The position numbers were made by a program, and so were the translations under genes. A stretch of DNA of 11,326 nucleotides, from contig JAEEQO010000082.1 in NCBI GenBank assembly GCA_016285335.1, positions 1 through 11,326 of the forward strand, written 5' to 3'. Position 1 is the first letter of the stretch. Every line of letters begins with the position of its first letter. Below, in pieces: positions 1 through 5,706 of this stretch. This stretch comes from Victivallales bacterium (GTDB taxonomy: Bacteria; Verrucomicrobiota; Lentisphaeria; Victivallales; UBA1829). The notes beneath the pieces are model-generated. The model searched no databases and had not been told where the DNA came from. It saw nothing but the letters and a program-made list of their open reading frames with translations.

Positions 1-10
1 CCGGTTCGCC

Positions 11-2371
11 ATGCTTTTCGATCACGAAAGAAAGAAAGGGAAACAGGTCTGGTACATCAAAGTCGGCGGTCTGCGCCTGACTCTGAACCGCATCCTGATC
101 CTCTGCGGATTCCTGCTTGTTTTCCTGATCTGCCTCGGCGCCTGTTTCTATTATGCGTTCAAGGATCTCGGCAAATACAGAAACTATTCCCGTGCATCCT
201 CGCTTTACGCGGCCGGAGACTATGACGCCGCGAAAGAGATGTTCCTCAAGGTGCTTTCCGAGGACCCGAACAAGGAAGACGCCGTGGCTGCAATGGCGGA
301 TATTTACCATCGCGAGGGCAACTGGAACAACGAGACGTTTTTCCGGCAGCGTCTGATGCGCCTGAACCCCCTGGATCAGAAACTCCGAACCGATTTTCTC
401 GAAAGCGCGTTCCGCGCCAGAAATTACGCCGTTATTTACTCCTTCCTTAACCTGAGAATCATGGAAGGCGTGGAGTTGTCGCCTGACGAGGCGGCTCTGT
501 TTGTGATCTCGGCGCTTCATTCCGGTCATATCTCGAATGGAAAAAGCTTCTACGATTTGAAACGGAAAAATAATCCGAAGTTTTTCCTCGGCACAGAGAG
601 AGGCCGCTTCATTGAGCTGAAAATGGACACGAGTGAGATGGATGAATCGAGGGTGCAGGAGTTCCTTGCGTTTCTCAAGGCTGCGCAGGACCCGATGGTT
701 CGATTCGAGACGATCGACTCCCTGCTTTACTATTATGCCCTGCAGAACGACAGCGAATCGGAAGAAAAGATGGAGGAACTGCTCCGCGAATGCGCCGAAC
801 TGAACAGTTTTGCGGGTGCGCCGCTTCTGGCCAACTTTTATTTCATGCGCTACCGCTTCGACGATGCGATCGAGGTATGCGAGGAGTTTCTTGAGACGAA
901 GATCAATGCCATCATCCCGATTCTCCTCGGAGAGAGCTATGCATTGTCCGGCCATGCAGAGAAAATCCCGCCGCTTGCCGAGAGAATGATGGCGCTGGGT
1001 GTCCGTCAGTCGAAGATCATCGCCTCCTACCTGAACGCTCTGTATGCATTCTGTGAGGGAGACAACGCCCGGCTTCAGAACAGTCTGATGGAGTCGTTCT
1101 CTACAATCAATACGCCGCTTTCCGGTCTCATGTCCCTGCAAATCGCCCTCCTGACCGATTCATCGAAAGGGATCCGGCAGAACCTCGAAAAGATCATGAG
1201 GGAACGTCCGTTCATGGATTTCCGGCAGCGGGCCAGGACGGCCGCCCTGTATTACCTGATGAATAAAGCGGAGGGGGACCTCGCCTCCGATCCGGATAAA
1301 CTGAACGACTGCGCCGAGATCGCCGCCCTGATCCAGACCCCGGGCGATGACGTTTCGTTCCTCCGCCGCATCATCCTGCTGGACCACTTCAACCGGGACG
1401 TGCTGACGGAAGACGAGCTTCAGGATGCGCTCAAAACGTACCCGGGCGACGCCGTCCTGCTTCAGACTGCCGCAAAGTATTATCTGCTGAACGGCAAGCC
1501 GACCCGTGCCATGGAATACATCGTCGAATACAACGAGCTGGAGGCCGATGCCGTTCCGGACAAAAGCACGATCGCCATCCTGCACATGGTGGCGCTGGAC
1601 CAGCTTGGACGCAAGGCCGATGCGGAAAAGGAATTCCGCGCCATCCTGGAACGCAGCGAGGACGATTCTCTCCTGTACCTTTATTATTCGTTCTGCATCG
1701 AAAACAGTTTCTTCGAATCTCTGGAATCGTTTGCGAAATGGCTTGAGACGCTCCCGAAGGATGCCGCTTCCCGTTCCGTCCTGCCGTTTGTCCGGGCGGA
1801 GATCCTCTTCGCCGATGCCGCCACGAAAGATCAGGCGCTCGACCTCTTCGAAAAGAGCAACTCGGCCGATCCGCGTTTCATCTTCCATGCGGCATCGCGT
1901 CTTATCGAAGCCGGCCGCTTCGACGCTGCTCTCAGCCGGTATTTCTCCATTCAGGATACCTACCCGGACAAAGTCCTTCTCAAAGTCAGCATCTCCGACC
2001 TTTACGGGAAAAAGGGCGACAAGAAGTCCGAGCTCGCCTATGCCCAGGCCGCCTGGCAGGAGAACAAGAACGACTTTTCGGCCCGGTATGCCTACGGGAA
2101 ATGCCTTTTCGAGGAGGGGCAGGTCGCGGACGCGTTTTCCGTGCTCGGTTCCCCGCAGTACCGCGCCGATTTCCCGGCCGATATGCTGAAGCTCTGGGAA
2201 AAGGTCGTCCGCGCACAGATCAAGTCGGATTTCGATGCCGCCCGCTACACCCCGGTCATGGAAAATGCCAGGCGTCTTCTGACCTGCTTCCCCGACGACA
2301 AGGAAGCCAGGGAGTATCTTGATAAGGTCGAGAACATCCGCCAGCTTGAGAAAAACAGCGTCCGGCAGTGA
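11..2371 (+). CDS. Membrane-anchored tetratricopeptide-repeat (TPR) protein, 786 aa, possibly 5'-incomplete
   Basis: A short basic cytoplasmic N-terminus (residues 1-27) is followed by one strong hydrophobic segment (about 28-50, rich in Leu/Ile/Phe/Cys). The rest is a long helical region with TPR character. Clear TPR-like helix pairs occur near residues 58-130 (an ASSLYAAGDYDAAKEMF-type repeat with a following DPNKEDA turn) and near 622-715 (SRLIEAGRFDAAL, then YGKCLFEEGQVADAF). The middle is more diverged. TPRs act as protein-protein scaffolds; no catalytic motif is visible, so a scaffold or assembly role in the envelope is inference. The reading frame is open to the left window edge and no Shine-Dalgarno sequence is visible in the 10 bases before ATG at 11, so the real start may be upstream. 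It converges on the GH31 gene. A 5-bp GC hairpin follows the stop (2379-2395) but has no T-tract, so I call no terminator for this gene. The exact family is not recognised. Confidence 0.88.
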   Translation: MLFDHERKKGKQVWYIKVGGLRLTLNRILILCGFLLVFLICLGACFYYAFKDLGKYRNYSRASSLYAAGDYDAAKEMFLKVLSEDPNKEDAVAAMADIYHREGNWNNETFFRQRLMRLNPLDQKLRTDFLESAFRARNYAVIYSFLNLRIMEGVELSPDEAALFVISALHSGHISNGKSFYDLKRKNNPKFFLGTERGRFIELKMDTSEMDESRVQEFLAFLKAAQDPMVRFETIDSLLYYYALQNDSESEEKMEELLRECAELNSFAGAPLLANFYFMRYRFDDAIEVCEEFLETKINAIIPILLGESYALSGHAEKIPPLAERMMALGVRQSKIIASYLNALYAFCEGDNARLQNSLMESFSTINTPLSGLMSLQIALLTDSSKGIRQNLEKIMRERPFMDFRQRARTAALYYLMNKAEGDLASDPDKLNDCAEIAALIQTPGDDVSFLRRIILLDHFNRDVLTEDELQDALKTYPGDAVLLQTAAKYYLLNGKPTRAMEYIVEYNELEADAVPDKSTIAILHMVALDQLGRKADAEKEFRAILERSEDDSLLYLYYSFCIENSFFESLESFAKWLETLPKDAASRSVLPFVRAEILFADAATKDQALDLFEKSNSADPRFIFHAASRLIEAGRFDAALSRYFSIQDTYPDKVLLKVSISDLYGKKGDKKSELAYAQAAWQENKNDFSARYAYGKCLFEEGQVADAFSVLGSPQYRADFPADMLKLWEKVVRAQIKSDFDAARYTPVMENARRLLTCFPDDKEAREYLDKVENIRQLEKNSVRQ

Positions 2372-2600
2372 AGTCGCCGCGGGCTTCTGTCCCGCCGTAT
2401 CATTGACGCCTGTTATCTGACGTTGCGAAATCAAGAATTCGGATCATCTCCCGTTTCCGCAGGACGCATTTCCCTTTTTCATTGACTCTCCCCTCATCGA
2501 CAGCGGCGCCGTCGGGCGGATCACCGGCGGCTGGTTCCTGGCTGTTTCCCCGGGGTAAAGTCCAGCCTGAAGTTGTTGCGCCGCGCTGTTTCATTGTACG

Positions 2601-2633
2601 AAAAAGCGGCCGTCCGAATGAACGGGCGGCCGC
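2601..2633 (-). terminator. Intrinsic terminator of the GH31 gene
   Basis: Read on the minus strand, an 11-bp GC-rich stem (2623-2633 with 2606-2616, including one G-U type pair) closes a 6-nt loop (2617-2622). It is followed directly by five T residues (2601-2605). It lies about 30 nt beyond the stop codon of the glycosidase gene, the expected place and form of a rho-independent terminator. On the plus strand the hairpin is followed by no T-tract, so it should act mainly for the minus-strand gene. Confidence 0.9.
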
Positions 2634-2663
2634 GGATCGCAGTCTTGAATCGTGCGGAATACG

Positions 2664-5090
2664 TCAGAGTTTGAGCGTGACGGACTTGCCGGAATATTTG
2701 ACCGTCTTGCACTGTTCGGGATCGGTGCGGGTCTCGCCGACGCCGAAGCCTTCCTTCACCAGCACGACGCGGAACGTGCGGTTCTTCAGCATGCCGGGGA
2801 AGCTGCCCTGGACGTCGCCGATGGTGAGCTTGCCGTCCTTGTACGTGAACTCGATGGTGCTGAACTCGCCTTTCTCATAGTTGTAGTTGTCGAACTCGTC
2901 CTCGTAGAGCGTGAAGGACCCGTTCGCGCCCGGATAGACGCGGATTTCGAGGTCGTCCCACTTCTTCTGTTCGGCGTATTCGACGGGCTCGGCGATCGGG
3001 ACGATGCTGCCGGCCTTCACGAACAGCGGCACGAGGTCGAGCGGAGCGGCGATCGTGACGGTCTGGCCGCCCTCGTAGGACTTGCCGGTGTGGAAGTCGA
3101 TGAACTTGGAGCCCGCGGGCAGGTAGACGTCCCAGTTCTTGGTCTGCGAGACGTCGATGCGGTTGTTCGCGAGATACATGGACTTCACGACCGGGGCGAC
3201 GAGCAGCGACTTGCCGAACAGGAATTCGGTGTCGATCTTGTGCGTCTTCTTGTCGGCGGCGAAATCGGCGAAGAGCGGGCGCATCATGGAGCCGCGGTTC
3301 GCGGAGACGTCGTGCATCATGGCGTAGATGTACGGGATGAACGCGTAGCGCGTCTTGACCGCGCGGACCATGGCGTCGTACACGGGTTCGCCTTCCTTGC
3401 CGAAGTAGTAGATCTCGCGCGGGCCGTCGGTGCCGTGGCTGCGCATCATGGGCGTGAACGCGCCGAACTGCATCCAGCGGGCGTAGAGCTCGGAGAACGC
3501 GACGTTGCGGCTGCGGTTCGGGTAGTTCCAGAGGAAGAATCCGCCGATGTCGGCGTTCCAATAGGGCAGGCCCACGAGGCCCATGTTCAGGCCGCACGCG
3601 ATCTGGTCCTTGAGGGAAGCCCAGCTGGTCACGGTGTCGCCGGACCAGGTGTTCGTGCCGAAGCGCTGCTGCCCGGCGTAGGCGCAGCGGGTCAGGATGA
3701 ACACGCGGTTGCCGTCCGGATTGTCGGCGCGCTGGTGCTCGTAGACGCCGCCGGTGGTGTAGAAGGGATAGAGGTTGCGGATGCGGCGGAACGTGCCCTG
3801 CGCGGTCATGAGGTCGAAGTCGGCGTCCTTGATGTTGTGGTGGTCGGGCTCGGTGGAGTCCATCCACCAGGCGTCGGGGCCGTAGTCAAGCAGCTTGGAG
3901 GCGTAGCTCCAGTAGATGTCGCGGGCGTCCTTGCCGGAGGGGTCGTAGGGACGCGCGCCGCCGGAGCCGCCGACGGACGTGTCGTTCGGCCAGGTGTCGA
4001 TGTCGAGGAGGTAGCCCTTCTCCTTCATGACGGCGAACTGCTCGGTCTTCTGTCCGAAGTCGGGCCAGATCACGAGCATGGCGTGCGCGTTCAGCTCGTG
4101 GACGCGGTCGAACATCTGCTTCGGTTCGGGGAAGCCGGGGTTCAGGAACTGCATGGCGTTCCAGTAGTCGTTGTCCTCGCCCCAGTACTGCCAGTCCTGG
4201 ATGATGCCGTCGAGCGGGATGTGGAGCTTGCGGTAGGTCTCGACGACTTCGAGGAGTTCCTTCTGCGTTTTGTAGCGTTCGCGGCTCTGCCAGAACCCGA
4301 GCGTCCACAGCGCCTGCATCGGGCTGTCGCCGGTGAGCTTGCGCATCTGCGCCACGACGCCGTCGGTGGAGCCGCCGAACATGAAGTAGTAGTCCAGGTT
4401 TTCGCCGTCCTTGAACATGAAGTTCAGCACGTTGTCCTTCTCCTCGAACTCGCCGCTGGCGGGATTGTCCAGGAAGACGCCGTAGCCCTTCACGGTCTGG
4501 AACATCGGCACGGAGACGAATCGGTAGCCCTGATGGATCGGGAACTTGCTGCCGCGCTGGGAGAACTTGTCGTTCTGAGGCTGGCCGAAGCCGTAGATCT
4601 CCTCGTCGGCGTCCACGCGGAACCGCGCGGTCACGGTGTTCGTCTTGCCGCTGGGATACTCGACCGGGGCCATTTTGAATGGAGCGGCGGCGTCTTCGGC
4701 GAGCAGGCGCGTGCCGTCCGGCTTCAGAAATTCGAGCGCGCCGGTCTTGCGGTCCAGGACCACGTTCAGCGCTGACGTCTTCGCTGTGACCTTGGCGTCG
4801 GTCTTTTCGACCTCGACCTGGACTTTTTCCGGTTTGAGGATCACGGTGGGCGTGACGAACGGCGTGGCGGTGCTGTCCGCCGGGGTCTTGGTGATGCGGA
4901 CGATCTCGGGCGTGTAGAAGACGACGCTCGTCACGACGCCGTTGTCCTTCACTTCGAATCCGTTCCTGTTAACATACTTGCTCATTTTGATGTTCTGCGG
5001 TTCGAGGGTTGATTGCGCTTCGTTCGCACAGGCTCCGGCGGCCGCGGCGGCCGCGATCGCCATGCAAACGGGGAGGATGAAAAGTTTCAT
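2664..5090 (-). CDS. Secreted glycoside hydrolase family 31 (alpha-xylosidase / alpha-glucosidase type), 808 aa
   Basis: GH31 enzymes are retaining exo-acting alpha-glycosidases or transglycosylases. The N-terminus is an export signal (MKLF plus an Ala-rich core), cleaved after Ala22 or possibly a lipoprotein signal ending at Cys21. Domains in order: an N-terminal mutarotase-like beta-domain (about 30-230, with FGQPQNDKFSQRG), a TIM barrel (about 240-570), then C-terminal beta-domains ending in a DUF5110-type module (about 715-795, LYEDE at 728-732). The nucleophile is Asp411 in WWMDSTEPD. The acid/base is Asp485 in NTWSGDTVTSW. DWQYW at 299-303 lines the sugar pocket. Both catalytic residues are present and the length is normal, so it should be active. 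The DWQYW/WWMDSTEP style resembles the bacterial alpha-xylosidase and 4-alpha-glucosyltransferase branch, but substrate cannot be fixed from sequence. I see no PA14 insert. The start is supported by GGAGAAG (5095-5101) and by the signal peptide directly following it. Third codon positions are strongly G/C biased compared with the neighbours. It is a single-gene unit with its own promoter and terminator. Confidence 0.95.
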   Translation of the reverse strand: MKLFILPVCMAIAAAAAAGACANEAQSTLEPQNIKMSKYVNRNGFEVKDNGVVTSVVFYTPEIVRITKTPADSTATPFVTPTVILKPEKVQVEVEKTDAKVTAKTSALNVVLDRKTGALEFLKPDGTRLLAEDAAAPFKMAPVEYPSGKTNTVTARFRVDADEEIYGFGQPQNDKFSQRGSKFPIHQGYRFVSVPMFQTVKGYGVFLDNPASGEFEEKDNVLNFMFKDGENLDYYFMFGGSTDGVVAQMRKLTGDSPMQALWTLGFWQSRERYKTQKELLEVVETYRKLHIPLDGIIQDWQYWGEDNDYWNAMQFLNPGFPEPKQMFDRVHELNAHAMLVIWPDFGQKTEQFAVMKEKGYLLDIDTWPNDTSVGGSGGARPYDPSGKDARDIYWSYASKLLDYGPDAWWMDSTEPDHHNIKDADFDLMTAQGTFRRIRNLYPFYTTGGVYEHQRADNPDGNRVFILTRCAYAGQQRFGTNTWSGDTVTSWASLKDQIACGLNMGLVGLPYWNADIGGFFLWNYPNRSRNVAFSELYARWMQFGAFTPMMRSHGTDGPREIYYFGKEGEPVYDAMVRAVKTRYAFIPYIYAMMHDVSANRGSMMRPLFADFAADKKTHKIDTEFLFGKSLLVAPVVKSMYLANNRIDVSQTKNWDVYLPAGSKFIDFHTGKSYEGGQTVTIAAPLDLVPLFVKAGSIVPIAEPVEYAEQKKWDDLEIRVYPGANGSFTLYEDEFDNYNYEKGEFSTIEFTYKDGKLTIGDVQGSFPGMLKNRTFRVVLVKEGFGVGETRTDPEQCKTVKYSGKSVTLKL

Positions 5091-5140
5091 GTGTCTTCTC
5101 CAGACATTTTTTGGGTGATAATACGAAATGCTGTTGCAAT

Positions 5141-5169
5141 ATTATACCCCCGCACGCGCGAAAAATCAA
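5141..5169 (-). promoter_or_regulatory. Promoter of the GH31 gene
   Basis: On the minus strand, TTGATT (5169-5164) and a perfect TATAAT (5146-5141) are separated by 17 nt, the ideal sigma70 spacing. Transcription should start near 5134, giving a leader of about 44 nt that ends with the GGAGAAG ribosome-binding site. The palindrome TTTTCGAAAA at 5175-5184 sits directly upstream of the -35 box and could be an operator, which is unproven. Confidence 0.75.
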
Positions 5170-5360
5170 CCGTGTTTTCGAAAAAAACGGGACATTCCGA
5201 AAAAGTCCTGAAAAGTCCGCGAAAATCCCGCGTTCCTTAACTCGCCGGACATGAGCGGAGCCGAGGCTGCTTTCTTGAGTTTGACGAGGCGAGAGGAACG
5301 TTATTAACGTATTTATGACATGTTTTCCCGGAAAAATCCGGAGATTCCCTGTTTCCGGAC

Positions 5361-5389
5361 TTGACTTTTCTCTCAGGGGAATGTAAATT
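5361..5389 (+). promoter_or_regulatory. Candidate sigma70-type promoter for the lipoprotein cluster
   Basis: TTGACT (5361-5366) matches 5 of 6 positions of the -35 consensus. After 17 nt comes TAAATT (5384-5389), 4 of 6 of the -10 consensus. Predicted transcription start is about 5395-5397, which leaves a 5' leader of about 310 nt before ATG at 5707. No better promoter is visible closer to the gene. Confidence 0.55.
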
Positions 5390-5395
5390 GTCTCA

Positions 5396-5409
5396 TGAAA
5401 CCGGTTTCC
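5396..5409. promoter_or_regulatory. LacI-family-like operator at the transcription start
   Basis: GAAACCGGTTTC (5397-5408) is a perfect 12-bp palindrome. With flanks it reads TGAAACCGGTTTCC, one base away from the symmetric TGAAACCGGTTTCA form. Even palindromes with a central CG flanked by A-rich and T-rich arms are typical of LacI/GalR family operators. It lies right at the predicted start site, where bound repressor would block transcription. No regulator gene is in the window, so the family assignment is inference. Confidence 0.5.
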
Positions 5410-5463
5410 GCCTCAGGCAAAATCCGGATTTCGAGCTCATTGCATCGGTTATTTCAGCAAAAG

Positions 5464-5603
5464 TATATGAAAACCGACCAAGTTTCTCCAAAACACCTTT
5501 TGCCGCTGAATCGAAATAAACCAGCAAGGACCATTGTGTCTTCGTGTCTTGCTGGGCGTTTCCCTGTCGTTCAGTGGCAGGTTCTTGGTCGGACCTTCAT
5601 ATA
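5464..5603 (+). repeat. Nested imperfect inverted repeat in the 5' leader (candidate structured RNA)
   Basis: Four helices nest around one centre. The outer helix pairs TATATGAA (5464-5471) with TTCATATA (5596-5603), 8 bp. Next is CCGACCAAG (5474-5482) with CTTGGTCGG (5584-5592), 9 bp. Then TGCCGCTGAA (5501-5510) pairs with TTCAGTGGCA (5570-5579), 10 bp with one G-U. The inner helix pairs CCAGCAAG (5521-5528) with CTTGCTGG (5548-5555), 8 bp. Four collinear helices are unlikely by chance. It would lie inside the leader of the 5707 gene, so it could be a regulatory RNA structure. Alternatively it is a decayed MITE-like palindrome, since TATATGAA could be a terminal inverted repeat, though I see no target-site duplication. 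It matches no riboswitch class I know. Confidence 0.55.
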
Positions 5604-5632
5604 CGCGTATGGGGATGCGTCCGGCTTTTTTT
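5603..5632 (+). terminator. Weak attenuator-like hairpin with T7 tract
   Basis: ACGCGT (5603-5608) can pair with ATGCGT (5615-5620), 6 bp with one G-U, around a 6-nt loop. CCGGC follows and then seven T (5626-5632). The T-tract is 5 nt from the stem, further than in classical terminators, so this is only a candidate attenuator. The first base overlaps the last base of the outer helix at 5596-5603. Confidence 0.25.
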
Positions 5633-5706
5633 GTATCCGGGCTGTTCCCGCCTAATGTCCAGCAAGACTCCCCCCCAACCAGGAAATACCCCACGGAGGA
5701 TTTTAC

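Larger units (their letters stand above)
5337..5428. repeat. Three TCCGGA palindromes around the plus-strand promoter
   Basis: The 6-bp palindrome TCCGGA occurs at 5337-5342, 5354-5359 and 5423-5428, with a further CCGGA at 5328-5332. Two copies sit just upstream of the -35 box at 5361 and one lies about 28 nt after the predicted start site. The first and third share a longer context (AAAATCCGGA followed by ATT within a few bases). Clustering around a promoter suggests protein binding sites, but the word is short and could be coincidence. Confidence 0.35.
5091..5706. other. Divergent intergenic regulatory region (616 nt)
   Basis: This gap separates two divergently transcribed genes and carries no convincing coding sequence. 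From left to right it holds the GH31 leader and promoter (5091-5169), an A-rich tract with the 10-bp palindrome TTTTCGAAAA at 5175-5184 just upstream of the GH31 -35 box, a small hairpin ACGTT-ATT-AACGT (5298-5310), TCCGGA sites, a plus-strand promoter (5361-5389), a LacI-like palindrome (5396-5409), a long nested inverted repeat (5464-5603), a perfect 10-bp palindrome ATACGCGTAT (5601-5610), and a T7 tract (5626-5632). It ends at the ribosome-binding site of the 5707 gene. Between about 5190 and 5297 I see only short A-rich and CCG-rich words and no clear element. Confidence 0.75.

Noticed and set aside
2379..2395. Hairpin after the TPR gene as an intrinsic terminator
   Set aside because: The stem is only 5 bp and is not followed by a T-tract.
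2400..2594. Short minus-strand frame between the two convergent genes
   Set aside because: No ribosome-binding site, no recognisable composition, and it lies downstream of the GH31 terminator.
2652..4775. 707-codon open frame on the plus strand opposite the GH31 gene
   Set aside because: The minus-strand frame has signal peptide, catalytic motifs and ribosome-binding site. The opposite frame is a by-product of high GC at third positions and has low-complexity Val/Ala/Glu/Leu composition.
5464..5603. Active insertion sequence or MITE
   Set aside because: No transposase and no flanking target-site duplication could be found. The palindrome is kept as a structural feature, with a decayed MITE as an alternative.
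5395..5655. 86-codon open frame in the leader after the plus-strand promoter
   Set aside because: Its ATG coincides with the predicted transcription start and operator, has no Shine-Dalgarno sequence, and its frame crosses the inverted repeat. Probably not translated.
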